A stretch of DNA of 64,000 nt from Actinocatenispora comari (GTDB taxonomy: Bacteria; Actinomycetota; Actinomycetes; Mycobacteriales; Micromonosporaceae), in the NCBI RefSeq assembly GCF_017312725.1, contig NZ_BOPO01000006.1, forward strand, positions 1 to 64,000, written 5' to 3'. This document shows positions 52,203 to 60,356 of the stretch, piece after piece. Both the position numbers and the translations under genes were made by a program. The notes under the pieces are model-generated. The model was not told the origin of the DNA. It worked only from the letters and a program-made list of their open reading frames with translations, and searched no databases. Numbering within the stretch: the first letter of the stretch is position 1; each line of letters opens with the position of its first letter.

Positions 52203-53318
52203 GTGAACGACGACCGGGCACGCGCGGCGGGTCGGCATATCGCTGCCCACTTCCCGAGGCGACCGGATCGGGGGAACCGGCCGCGCGCCGGCGCCCGGTT
52301 GTGGCCGATGGTGGCGATCGGTGTCGCCGTCGCCGCGACGATCACGCTGGTGTGCCTGCCCGCACCGGCGCCGCTGAGGGCGCCCGCACCCGCGATGCCG
52401 GCGACCCTCGCCGCCGCCTGGCCAAAGGCCCGCGTCGATACCGTCCCGGGTCTGCTGCCCACAGGCGACACGTACCAGATGGCCGCCGTGCTCGACGACG
52501 GCGCCACGGTCGGGATCGCCAGCCGGCCACAACGGCCGGGATCCCGGTTGGTCGTGGTGTCCCACCGCAACGTTCGGGTTCTCGCCTCGATCACCCAGGC
52601 GGGCGTGCCCGGCTTCACCGCGATCGCCACCGACGCCGCCCGCGTGTACTGGGCGGCCACGGTCGACGTCGCGGGCTCCGCTCGTACCTCACTGTGGTGG
52701 GCGTCGCGGCGCGGCGGCGCGGCGCATCGGCTGGTCGCCGACGCGGGGCCCGCGACGTTCAACCAGTCCCAGTACGACCTGCAGGTGTCCGGCGGACGGT
52801 TGCGGTGGGTGGACGCCAACTCGGCACGGTCGGTTCCGGTGACCGGCGGGGCCGTGGCGGTGCGTCCGATACCGGCCGGATACACGCCGCTGGCCTGGCC
52901 GTGGTTCACCTCCCCGGCCGGCCTGTACGACGCCGCGGCCCAGGTTCGGACCTCGGTACGGGTCGGGCCGGGCGCGACGTGTGGCCGTGCGTGGTGCCGT
53001 GTCTCGCGTCGCGGTGAGCTGGATTTGCTGCGCCCCGATGGTTCGGATCGGCATCGCCTTGGCGGGGGTTCGGCGGCGGCGGCGCTGGTCGACGTGACGC
53101 CGCTGGACCGGTTCGAGGTCGTGTCGGTCGCGGCGCCTGCCGGTGCGAGTGGCCCGCCGCTGTCCGAGTTGCTGCTGTACGACATTCGGCGGCGCCGCAG
53201 CGTCGAACTCGCCGCGACGGCGGCGTCGGTGCACGCCCGCGCCGGATACCTGTGGTGGTCGACGGTCGTCGCCGGCACAAGCAGCTGGCACCTGTTGAAC
53301 CTTCGGAACCTCGGCTGA
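52203..53318 (+). CDS. Membrane-anchored beta-propeller-like protein
   Basis: The 371-residue protein has one membrane helix at about residues 35-52 (MVAIGVAVAATITLVCLP) and an extracellular part with repeated strand-rich units (YQMAAVLDDGATVGIAS, RLVVVSHRNVRVLASIT, FTAIATDAARVYWAATV, LRWVDANSARSVPV, LLLYDIRRRRSVELA) suggesting a TolB/NHL-like propeller. No family is assigned. GTG at 52203 lies 12 bases after TAACCT, a plausible -10 element, which would give a nearly leaderless mRNA; an ATG just before the membrane helix near 52308 is an alternative start. It converges with the methyltransferase gene (16-base gap). Confidence 0.6.
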   Translation: MNDDRARAAGRHIAAHFPRRPDRGNRPRAGARLWPMVAIGVAVAATITLVCLPAPAPLRAPAPAMPATLAAAWPKARVDTVPGLLPTGDTYQMAAVLDDGATVGIASRPQRPGSRLVVVSHRNVRVLASITQAGVPGFTAIATDAARVYWAATVDVAGSARTSLWWASRRGGAAHRLVADAGPATFNQSQYDLQVSGGRLRWVDANSARSVPVTGGAVAVRPIPAGYTPLAWPWFTSPAGLYDAAAQVRTSVRVGPGATCGRAWCRVSRRGELDLLRPDGSDRHRLGGGSAAAALVDVTPLDRFEVVSVAAPAGASGPPLSELLLYDIRRRRSVELAATAASVHARAGYLWWSTVVAGTSSWHLLNLRNLG

Positions 53319-53334
53319 GCGGTAGCCGGGCCGT

Positions 53335-54114
53335 TCATGGCGTTGGGCCGCGCCGGGCAGAGATCAGCAGGTACTCGGTCGTGGTGTCGATGCTGCCGTC
53401 GGCGGAGGTGTCGTCGTGCAGGTGCTGGCGTAGTCGCGCGTCCAGGGCAGCCCGCTGGTCGCCGGCCATGGCGAACGCGGCGGCGTGGGCGGGGCTTCCG
53501 TGATGGTAGAACGCCATTCCGTCTGTCACCGACGCGAACCGCCACGGCAGTTCGTGGCGCTCGACAGCGATGTCGTGGAAGTAGGGTTCGAGTCTGGCCT
53601 GGGCGACCGAGGGATCACCCCAGCCGAGATGCGGGGCCGCGGCCATCCGGGGCAGCACGGTGAGCATCGCGGTGGTCATCCGGTGCAGGAATCCCCGGGG
53701 TGCCCAGGCGGTCATCACCAGCAGACCGTGGGGTCGCAGGATGCGGGCGATCTCTTGTGGCCCGCGCTGCGGATCGGCGAACATCAGAGCGAACGAGGAG
53801 GTCGCCACGTCGACGCTGGCATCGGCGAGTCCGGTTTCTTCCGCAGTGGTGGCGAGCCAGCCGACGCCGGTGCCGGTCCTGGCCTCTCCCACCTGGCGCA
53901 TCCGGCGGCTGGGCTCCTGCGCGAACGTGCGGTAGCCGCCCGCGGCCAGCCTGGTTGCCAGCTGACCGTGACCGGCACCGACGTCCACCGCGACGGCGGG
54001 CGGTAGGAGGGCGCGAGTGACGGTGTCGATGATCGTGTCGGCCACCGGTTCCAGCCGTTGCGCTGTCGGTGCGTAGTCAGCGAGGTTCCACATCTCGATC
54101 GGGTCGGACGTCAT
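53335..54114 (-). CDS. SAM-dependent methyltransferase (class I)
   Basis: The 259-residue protein shows the Rossmann methyltransferase motifs: AVDVGAGHGQLATRLAAGG (motif I), FAQEPS (acidic/polar end of strand 2 is weak), DVATSSFALMFAD (motif IV-like) and EIARILRPHGLLVMTAW (motif V/VI). The substrate is unknown. It is the last gene of the zinc operon, 28 bases after the L32 gene, and so probably rises in zinc starvation. Another methyltransferase (61782-62693) also sits behind a Zur-like box, which hints that methylation matters in this response. Confidence 0.75.
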   Translation of the reverse strand: MTSDPIEMWNLADYAPTAQRLEPVADTIIDTVTRALLPPAVAVDVGAGHGQLATRLAAGGYRTFAQEPSRRMRQVGEARTGTGVGWLATTAEETGLADASVDVATSSFALMFADPQRGPQEIARILRPHGLLVMTAWAPRGFLHRMTTAMLTVLPRMAAAPHLGWGDPSVAQARLEPYFHDIAVERHELPWRFASVTDGMAFYHHGSPAHAAAFAMAGDQRAALDARLRQHLHDDTSADGSIDTTTEYLLISARRGPTP

Positions 54115-54142
54115 GCTGAGTGCTGCCTCCGGAGTCGGTCGG

Positions 54143-54307
54143 TCAGGTGTCGGTGGATCGCTGGTGGTGCCGGGCGAGGCGGCGGGGCACCAGGCGCCGC
54201 TCGCCGCCGATGATGACCGGGGTCAGGGCGGGCACGGTGGCCCGCAGCCAGTGGGCGCGCCGGCTTCGGGTCCGCGACCGGGACGTGCGCCGCTTCGGTA
54301 CCGCCAT
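54143..54307 (-). CDS. rpmF: 50S ribosomal protein bL32, zinc-independent (C-minus) form
   Basis: The 54-residue protein begins [20 protein letters not shown], the unmistakable bL32 N-terminus. The C-terminal half ([18 protein letters not shown]) lacks the four cysteines that bind zinc in ordinary bL32. Such cysteine-free paralogs replace the zinc form during zinc starvation and release zinc for other uses. Its ATG overlaps the last base of the L31 gene's stop region (TGATG), so the two are coupled. It is too short to be found by length-based gene calling. Confidence 0.93.
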   Translation of the reverse strand: MAVPKRRTSRSRTRSRRAHWLRATVPALTPVIIGGERRLVPRRLARHHQRSTDT

Positions 54308-54576
54308 CAGGACACCCCGTTCGCGCGCCGGTCGCGATGCCCGTAGCGGCGGTAAAACTTGTCCACCTGGCCCGCGGTGTCGAGCACCCGGCGTTGCCCG
54401 GTCCAGAACGGGTGCGACGAGGCGCTGATGTCGACCACGATCAGTGGGTAGTTGTTGCCGTCGGGCCACTCGATCGTCTGCGCCGAGGTGGCGGTCGAGC
54501 GGGTCAGGAAGCGGTCCCCGGTCGACCGGTCCTGGAACACCACGGGATGGTAGTCGGGATGGATGCCTTTCTTCAC
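54307..54576 (-). CDS. rpmE2: 50S ribosomal protein bL31 type B (zinc-independent)
   Basis: The 89-residue protein reads [40 protein letters not shown] and FYRRYG, the type-B bL31 pattern without the CxxC zinc ribbon of type A. Zur commonly controls this gene in Actinobacteria and Bacillus. It lies 10 bases after the Fur-family gene, in the operon headed by znuA, so a single zinc signal would govern uptake and ribosome remodelling. The start has GGAGCAGT upstream. Confidence 0.95.
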   Translation of the reverse strand: MKKGIHPDYHPVVFQDRSTGDRFLTRSTATSAQTIEWPDGNNYPLIVVDISASSHPFWTGQRRVLDTAGQVDKFYRRYGHRDRRANGVS

Positions 54577-54586
54577 TACTGCTCCT

Positions 54587-55030
54587 TCACTGGCCTGCGG
54601 TACGGAGGTGGAGATCAGCCGGGGGCGCTGCCGCGCAGTCGGGACAGCGCCCGTAGATCTCGATGGTGTGTTCGGTGTCGATGAAGCGGTGTGCTGTGGC
54701 GACGCGACGGATGGCCCGTTCGACCCCGGGCAGTTCGACCTCCCGGGCGGTACCGCAGTCGCGGCAGACCAGGTTGTGGTGATGACCGGGCCTGCCGCTG
54801 CGGCGGTACATGCGTTCCCCGCGGCCGAAGGTGACCACGTCGACGTACCCCTGCTCGGTGAAGTTCTGCAGGGCTCGGTAGACGGTGGTCAGGCCGATGC
54901 GGTGACCGGCGGCGACCAGCGCCCGGTGGATCTCCTGGGTGCTGCGGAACTCGTCGCCGGTCAGGCTGGAGAGGACGACTGCTCGCTTGCGCGCCAGCTG
55001 TCGACGGGGCTCCGGCATGTCGGTGGTCAT
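54587..55030 (-). CDS. zur: Fur-family regulator, probable Zur
   Basis: The 147-residue protein has a winged helix ([35 protein letters not shown]) and a metal-binding dimerisation domain with [12 protein letters not shown] and [12 protein letters not shown], giving two CxxC pairs of the structural zinc site and the HHH sensory site. [18 protein letters not shown] and HTIEIYG resemble mycobacterial Zur (FurB). It lies inside the znu operon, so it would repress its own operon when zinc is plentiful. A second Fur-like protein at 61226-61636 could share or divide this role. Confidence 0.85.
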   Translation of the reverse strand: MTTDMPEPRRQLARKRAVVLSSLTGDEFRSTQEIHRALVAAGHRIGLTTVYRALQNFTEQGYVDVVTFGRGERMYRRSGRPGHHHNLVCRDCGTAREVELPGVERAIRRVATAHRFIDTEHTIEIYGRCPDCAAAPPADLHLRTAGQ

Positions 55031-55039
55031 CTGCCGTGC

Positions 55040-55948
55040 TCATCCGGGTTGGGCCGCTGCGGGCCGGTCGGCGCGGCCATGCTCCGGGCCGGTGCCAGCA
55101 GCGCGCGGTCCGCGCCGGGTTCGGTGGCGAAGCCGTCCGGTGGCCATGGCGGCCAGCAGCAGCACGGTGGCCACGGCCAGGATGGCGAAACTGGGCGGCA
55201 GCACCGGTACCAGGTAGGCGATGGTGAGCCCCGCCCAGACCGACAGCACGGCGAGCGCACCGGAGGCCGGCAGCGCCCGGTACGGGTTGGCGACCAGCCG
55301 AGCCGCGGCCCCGGCGGGCGCGGCGACCAGGCCGAGGATCAGCAGCGACCCGACGACCTGGGTGGCTTCGGCCGCGGCTACACCGGTCAGGGCCAGGAAT
55401 CCGAACCCGAGCAGCCGTACCGGTACCCCGCGCACGGCGGCGACGGTCTCGTCCAGGCTGGCGAAGATCAGCGGTCGGGCGATCACCGCGATGATCAGGC
55501 AGATGCCGAGAGCGATGGCGGCGGCGGTGAGCGCGCGGCTGCGGCTGAGCCCGAACACCGACCCGAACAGTACGGTCACCGACGCCGCACCGTTGCCCGC
55601 GCTGCGGCGGGTGGTGTAGATGGTCAGCAGCAGCACGCCGAGGCCGAGTATCCAGGCGAATGCGCCGCCGATGACCACGTCGTCGGGTTTGGCGCGGCGG
55701 CCGGCCGCCGCCATACCCAGCCCGACCATGATCGTCATGGCGAACAGCCCGACCCGCAGGTCCAGGCCCAGTGCCAGCGCGGCGAACGCGCCGGTGAACG
55801 AGACGTGGCTGAGCGCATCGGCGGTGAACACCTGCGCCCGCAGGACGAGCAGGTAGCCGACCAGGCCGGCGGCGAGTGCGACGAAGGTACCGGCGAGGAA
55901 CGCCTCCCATAGGTAGGCGTGCGAGAACATGGTCACGAGCGTGGTCAC
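55040..55948 (-). CDS. Zinc/manganese ABC transporter permease, second (ZnuB type)
   Basis: The 302-residue permease has about eight helices with the ABC-3 family pattern: FVALAAGLVGYLLVLRAQVF with TADALSHVSFTGAF, a central RRAKPDDVVIGGAFAWILG, and LTGVAAAEATQVVGSLLILG. GTG at 55948 overlaps the stop of the first permease (GTGA). Two different ABC-3 permeases in tandem suggest a heterodimeric channel. The C-terminal 30 residues are basic and proline-rich, beyond the usual end. The Zur gene follows nine bases after its stop. Confidence 0.88.
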   Translation of the reverse strand: MTTLVTMFSHAYLWEAFLAGTFVALAAGLVGYLLVLRAQVFTADALSHVSFTGAFAALALGLDLRVGLFAMTIMVGLGMAAAGRRAKPDDVVIGGAFAWILGLGVLLLTIYTTRRSAGNGAASVTVLFGSVFGLSRSRALTAAAIALGICLIIAVIARPLIFASLDETVAAVRGVPVRLLGFGFLALTGVAAAEATQVVGSLLILGLVAAPAGAAARLVANPYRALPASGALAVLSVWAGLTIAYLVPVLPPSFAILAVATVLLLAAMATGRLRHRTRRGPRAAGTGPEHGRADRPAAAQPG

Positions 55949-56829
55949 CAGGCGAACCTCCGAAAGCCGCGTCGCCGGCGCTCCCGCAGGGCACGGCCGC
56001 CCGCGGCGACCACGAACCCGGCGAACGCGATGCTGGTCAGCCAGAACCCCAGCGGGTAGGGCGAGTAGTAGGTGGCGGTCAGCGCGGTCCACACGGCGAC
56101 GAGGCCGAACAGCACCGACAGCGCGAGGCTGCGGGCCGGCCGGGCGGTGAGCCGGTGCGCGGTAGCGGCCGGCAGCACCAGCAACGCGAACACCAGCAGC
56201 GCGCCGGTGATGGAGCTGACCGCGGCGACGGTGGCGCCCAGTACCAGCAGGAAGCCCAGATCCAGCGCGCGGGTCGGGACGCCTGCCACCCGCGCGGACT
56301 CGGCGTCGGTGGAAGCGAACAGCAGCGGCCTGCCGCCCGCCGCAAGCAGTGCCAGCACCACGACCGCCAATACAGCGAGGACGACGACCTGTCGGCTGGT
56401 GATACCCAGGAAGCTGCCGAACAGCAGGGCGTTGGTGCCGTTGAGGAATCCCTTGTACAGCGCGACGAACAGGAACCCGCAAGCCAGCAGGAAACCCTGG
56501 ATCGTACCGACCAGCGCCGACTCGTCGCTGTGCCGGCCGGAACCGCGCCCGCCGAGCAGCGCGATGACCACGGCGGCGGCGAGGCAGAACGCGAAGTAGC
56601 CGGACAGCGCGCCGAAGCCGAGCCAGGTCGCCCCTGCGGCACCGGGAAACCCCACCGCCGACAGCGTGTGCCCGACGAAGGTCTGCCGGCGCAGCACGAC
56701 GAACCAGCCGATCAGCGCACTGAGCACGGCCACGATGGTGCCGGCCCGGAACGCGTTGACCATGAACGGCTGGGACCACATCTGCACCACATCGGCGACC
56801 AGGTTGACCGAGAAGTGGACGTCGTCCAT
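55945..56829 (-). CDS. znuB: Zinc ABC transporter permease (ZnuB type)
   Basis: The 294-residue permease has eight or nine helices. Landmarks of ABC-3 permeases are MVNAFRAGTIVAVLSALIGW, VVLRRQTFVGHTLSAVGFPG and SITGALLVFALLVLPAATAH. The frame reaches 56943 but the first 38 residues belong to the overlapping ATPase; the ATG at 56829 (MDDVHFSVN) lies one base after the ATPase stop. It pairs with the second permease just downstream. Confidence 0.88.
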   Translation of the reverse strand: MDDVHFSVNLVADVVQMWSQPFMVNAFRAGTIVAVLSALIGWFVVLRRQTFVGHTLSAVGFPGAAGATWLGFGALSGYFAFCLAAAVVIALLGGRGSGRHSDESALVGTIQGFLLACGFLFVALYKGFLNGTNALLFGSFLGITSRQVVVLAVLAVVVLALLAAGGRPLLFASTDAESARVAGVPTRALDLGFLLVLGATVAAVSSITGALLVFALLVLPAATAHRLTARPARSLALSVLFGLVAVWTALTATYYSPYPLGFWLTSIAFAGFVVAAGGRALRERRRRGFRRFAW

Positions 56830-56830
56830 C

Positions 56831-57733
56831 TCAGTCACCGCCCTGCTGATGGTCGTGCGGCACCGGCGAATCCGGCTGCCCAACGACGACCATCCGGCCA
56901 TCGGAGGTGCGCAGCACCTCGACCGGCGTGCCGTACAGGGCACTCAGCGAGTCGCTGCTGAGCACTCGGTCCGGCGGGCCGACCACCGACCCACCCGGAC
57001 CCAGGTAGACGACCCGGTCCAGGTAGCGCAGGATCGGGTTCACGTCGTGCGCCACCATCACCACCGCGACCTCCTGGCTGCGGCTGATCCGGCTCACCAA
57101 CCCCGCGATCGCCGCCTGGTTGGGCAGATCCAGGCTGTCCAGCGGCTCGTCCAACAGCAGGATCCGCGGCCGGTGCGCCAGCGCCTGCGCGATGAGGATC
57201 CGCTGCTGCTCGCCGCCGGACAGCTCACCGACCAGGCGGTGCGCGTACCGGCCGGCGTCGACCAGCTCGACCAGCTCGTCGATGCGCTGTCGGCGTTGTC
57301 TGGCTACGCGGCCGGGCAACGGTAGCCCCCAGCGCGAGCCGTCGATGCCCAGCCGGATCACGTCGACGCCGCGCATCCGGACGCTGGAGTCGAAGCTGCG
57401 CCGCTGGGGCAGGTAGCCGACCGAGCTGCGGGTCCGGCCGGGCGCGGCGCCCAGCACCGAGATCCGCCCGGACGCCAACCGTTGTAACCCGAGTATCGCC
57501 TTGAGCAGCGTCGACTTGCCCACCCCGTTCGGGCCGAGGACCGCGACGAACTCACCGGCCGACACCCGCACGTCGACGCCGTGCCAGACCCGATGTCCGC
57601 CCAGCACGACCGCGGCATCGTGTACCGCTATCACCGCGGTGGCAGCTTCACCGGTCGGACGGCCTCCGTCGTCCGAGGGGGTGACAGGCTGTCCGGAGCC
57701 GTCGCCCGGGCGGATCATCGGGTCGGCGGTCAC
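56831..57733 (-). CDS. znuC: Zinc ABC transporter ATPase (ZnuC type)
   Basis: The 300-residue ATPase shows Walker A LGPNGVGKSTLLKAILGLQ, Q-loop VGYLPQRR, signature LSGGEQQRILIAQALA, Walker B ILLLDEPLDSLD and switch VAHDVN, as in metal-type ABC importers. The first 30 residues are a flexible acidic stretch. GTG at 57733 overlaps the znuA stop (GTGA), and its own stop is one base from the permease ATG, so ZnuA, C and B are made together. Confidence 0.92.
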   Translation of the reverse strand: MTADPMIRPGDGSGQPVTPSDDGGRPTGEAATAVIAVHDAAVVLGGHRVWHGVDVRVSAGEFVAVLGPNGVGKSTLLKAILGLQRLASGRISVLGAAPGRTRSSVGYLPQRRSFDSSVRMRGVDVIRLGIDGSRWGLPLPGRVARQRRQRIDELVELVDAGRYAHRLVGELSGGEQQRILIAQALAHRPRILLLDEPLDSLDLPNQAAIAGLVSRISRSQEVAVVMVAHDVNPILRYLDRVVYLGPGGSVVGPPDRVLSSDSLSALYGTPVEVLRTSDGRMVVVGQPDSPVPHDHQQGGD

Positions 57734-58692
57734 TTGCCGGTTCCCTGGTGCAGGGCCGAGATCAGCGCCTTGAGCTGCGCCACCTGCCACTGCTGGAACG
57801 AGGCGCCGGCCGGGGTGAGCGTCTCGGTCACGGTGGCCACCGGGATACCCTGCGCCTTGGCCGCCTTCACCTGTGCCTGCACGTCCGGCGTGGCGTTCTG
57901 CGAGTTGTACACGTACACCTTGATCTGCTTGCCGGCGATCTGCCGGTCGATGGCCTGCTTGTCCGCCGCGGTCGGGTCGGTGCCCTCACTGATCGCGTCG
58001 AGGAATGACTCCGGGGTCTTCAGATCCAGTCCGGTCGCCTCCGACAATGGCGTGAAGATCGACTCGGAAGCGCCGACCGGGGTGCCGGCGTAGGTCGACT
58101 TGATCTGGCCGACCAGGTCGAAGTACTCCTTCAAGTTCGTGTCGACGACCTTGTCGTGCTGCTTGCCGTAGAAGCTCGCGTGCTTCGGGTCGATCTTTTT
58201 GTAGTCGGCGGTGATGCGGTCGATGACGGTCCGCACGTTGCCCGGCGAGTACCACCGGTGCGGGTTGCCGCCGTCCTTGACGCCCACCAGCTCGCCGACG
58301 GTGAGTACGGTGCGGTCCTTGCTCGGGTTGGCGGACACCAGCTTGCCGGCCCACGAGTCGTAGCCGATCCCGTTGACGATCGCGAGCTTCGCGCCCGCCA
58401 TGGCCCGGCCGTCGGCGGCGGTCGGCTCGTAGTCGTGCGGGTCGGCGCTGGGACTGTTGATGATGTTCTTGACCGCGACGTGGCTGCCACCCAACTGGCT
58501 GGCGAGGCTGCCCCAGAAGTTCTCCGCCGCGACCACCTGGATCTTGTCTGCGTTGCCGCCGTCCGACGATCCGGTAGAGGCGGCATTGGTCGAGCAGCCC
58601 GTGGTCAGCGCTGCTGCGGCGGCGACGCCGGCGATCGCCAGTAGCCGAAGGCGACGCAATCGCGGACGACGGGGATGTGAGTGATGGTTCAC
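57730..58692 (-). CDS. znuA: Zinc-binding lipoprotein (ZnuA-type, SBP_bac_9)
   Basis: The 320-residue protein starts at GTG behind AAGGAGCTTCG. A basic signal (RLRLLAIAGVAAAAALTTGC) ends in a lipobox. The cluster A-I binding fold follows: AAENFWGSLASQLGG, SADPHDYEPTAADG (first histidine ligand), GNPHRWYSPGNVRTVIDRIT (second), and a C-terminal ASFQQWQVAQLKALISAL. There is no long histidine-rich loop, which many ZnuA proteins have. It heads the zinc operon, and its promoter carries the best Zur-like box in the window. Confidence 0.9.
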   Translation of the reverse strand: MNHHSHPRRPRLRRLRLLAIAGVAAAAALTTGCSTNAASTGSSDGGNADKIQVVAAENFWGSLASQLGGSHVAVKNIINSPSADPHDYEPTAADGRAMAGAKLAIVNGIGYDSWAGKLVSANPSKDRTVLTVGELVGVKDGGNPHRWYSPGNVRTVIDRITADYKKIDPKHASFYGKQHDKVVDTNLKEYFDLVGQIKSTYAGTPVGASESIFTPLSEATGLDLKTPESFLDAISEGTDPTAADKQAIDRQIAGKQIKVYVYNSQNATPDVQAQVKAAKAQGIPVATVTETLTPAGASFQQWQVAQLKALISALHQGTGK

Positions 58693-58724
58693 CGAAGCTC
58701 CTTCTGCGGACGAGGGATGACGGC

Positions 58725-58753
58725 ATCCTAATGACAATCATTTTCAATAACAA
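58725..58753 (-). promoter_or_regulatory. znuA promoter with Zur box
   Basis: On the minus strand TTGTTA (58753-58748) and TAGGAT (58730-58725) are 17 bases apart. A Zur box at 58746-58726 (TGAAAATGATTGTCATTAGG) matches 17 of 21 consensus positions by eye and fills the spacer and -10, so bound Zur would block RNA polymerase. The start codon lies 33 bases further on. Confidence 0.75.
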
Positions 58754-58910
58754 ATGCTCAGATGGTCATATGGCCATCAGGGCATGGTTCGCGACGACCT
58801 CGCCTATCGCCGCCTTGGGCGAGAACCATCTGCTCCCTGTCGCCGCCGGACGGCCACCGGCTCGGCACCAAGTCCTGTGTCACCACTCACGTGCGTGACT
58901 CCGATCGCCC

Positions 58911-58933
58911 CTAACGAGAACCATTATCGTTAG
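58911..58933 (+). promoter_or_regulatory. Zur-like inverted repeat before the COG0523 gene
   Basis: CTAACGA and TCGTTAG form a perfect 7-bp inverted repeat around GAACCATTA, 49 bases before the COG0523 start and facing away from the znuA box. The core CATTATCGTT resembles the Zur half-site. Confidence 0.55.
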
Positions 58934-58981
58934 CTGCAGGCCGGGGCTCACCGGCTGACTCCCAAGACGAAGAAGGGCCGC

Positions 58982-60265
58982 ATGAACCACGATGAGCCGT
59001 CAGAACATGTACGACCCGATGCGGGCACCACACGGCCGAGGCTGACGGTGCTCGCGGGGTTCCACCGGGATGCGTGCCAGGCCGTGGTACAGCAACTGAT
59101 GACAGCGGACCCAGAACTGCTCGTGGTTGAACACGACCTGCACGAGCTGCAGGGTGGTGTGGTGCGCAGGACGGTGCGAGCGGGTGGACTTGTCCTCCAG
59201 GACGTCGCCGTTGCGCTCGTACATGGCTGCGTATCGTGCACTATCCGCGAAGATGTCCTGCCGACACTGGCGCGGCTCGCTGCCAACAGCCCGGAGCGTG
59301 GACAGGTGCTCGTGGTTCCACCATCGGTCGAACCGGACACCGTTGTCGCCGCGGCCGAGTACTGCCTGATCGACGGTGCGCCGCTCACCGACCAGGTGCA
59401 GATCGAGTCGGTGGTCACCGTCGTGGACGCGGACACCATACTGGCCGACACGTCCACGATGGAGGCGTTGGACCAGCGCGGGCGTGCCGCGGCCGGGCAG
59501 GACGGGCGTGGCGTCGCCGAAACGGTGATCCGGCAGATGGAAGGAGCCGACACGATCCTCGTGCATGCCGTGGGTGTCGATCGATACCGCATCGCGGAAG
59601 CGACCGCGCTGTCAGAGCGACTGGCGCCGTGGGCGCGGGTGTTGGTCGCTGGTCCGGACGCCCCCGGCCCGACCGCGCGGCTTCCGCTGCACGGTCGGCT
59701 GCGCGGCAGGATCCGGTACTCGCCGGACGTGCCGGAAGCCGTCGCCCGCGGTCTGGCCGGGTTCGAGGTCGGCGAGTGCGCGCACCAACCCGACTGCGGA
59801 GTGGTGTCCACGCTGTTCCACGCGCGTCGTCCCTTTCACCCGGCCCGACTGCACGCGGCGTTGCCTTCGCTGAGCGGCAGCGCGCTGCGGGTACGCGGGC
59901 ACTCCTGGATCTCCACCCAGCCGGATCTGGTCATCGGGTGGGACGGAGCCGGCGGCTCGCTCACGCTTGGAACACTCGATCGGTGGCTCGCAGCGGTACC
60001 GGACGAGCAGTGGCCGAAGGCCGGCCCGCAACGGCAGGTCGCCGCGACCTTGGAGTGGGACCCTTACTTCGGCGACCGCAGCACCCGGCTCGCCTTCATC
60101 GGCTTCGAACTCGACACGGTTCAGCTGCACGAACAGTTGCAGAGCTGCCTGCTCAGCGACGATGAACTCGCCGACGGGCAAGAGCGTTGGAGTCGACTTC
60201 CCGACCCGTTCGGTGACAGCTTCACCGCCCACGAGGACCCGCCGGTGGTCGACACCCGCGCCTGA
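58982..60265 (+). CDS. COG0523 (CobW/zinc chaperone) family protein lacking the P-loop
   Basis: The 427-residue protein has the layout of COG0523 GTPases, including HGCVSCTIREDVLPTL (the CxCC metal motif, here CVSC), VDADTI, and a C-terminal CobW_C domain (STLFHARRPFHPARLHAALP, LRVRGHSWISTQPDLVI, STRLAFIGFELD). Where the family has GxxGxGKT after LTVLAGF, this protein reads HRDACQAVVQQL, with no GKT, so it probably cannot hydrolyse GTP normally. Zur-controlled COG0523 proteins deliver zinc to client enzymes. It is divergent from znuA and has its own Zur-like box. Confidence 0.8.
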   Translation: MNHDEPSEHVRPDAGTTRPRLTVLAGFHRDACQAVVQQLMTADPELLVVEHDLHELQGGVVRRTVRAGGLVLQDVAVALVHGCVSCTIREDVLPTLARLAANSPERGQVLVVPPSVEPDTVVAAAEYCLIDGAPLTDQVQIESVVTVVDADTILADTSTMEALDQRGRAAAGQDGRGVAETVIRQMEGADTILVHAVGVDRYRIAEATALSERLAPWARVLVAGPDAPGPTARLPLHGRLRGRIRYSPDVPEAVARGLAGFEVGECAHQPDCGVVSTLFHARRPFHPARLHAALPSLSGSALRVRGHSWISTQPDLVIGWDGAGGSLTLGTLDRWLAAVPDEQWPKAGPQRQVAATLEWDPYFGDRSTRLAFIGFELDTVQLHEQLQSCLLSDDELADGQERWSRLPDPFGDSFTAHEDPPVVDTRA

Positions 60266-60338
60266 CGTGCCGGCCCCTGCCCGTCCGACAACCGATCCAA
60301 CCGGATCGCAAGCATGGACCCTCGCCTGCCATATGACT

Positions 60339-60355
60339 AATGAGTATCATTCGCA
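60339..60355 (+). promoter_or_regulatory. Zur-like box at the start of the hydrolase gene
   Basis: AATGAGTATCATTCGCA matches 14 of 17 positions of the Zur core and contains TATCAT (60345-60350), a good -10 element, only six bases before the ATG. The arrangement implies a leaderless transcript blocked directly by the repressor. Confidence 0.5.
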
Positions 60356-60356
60356 T

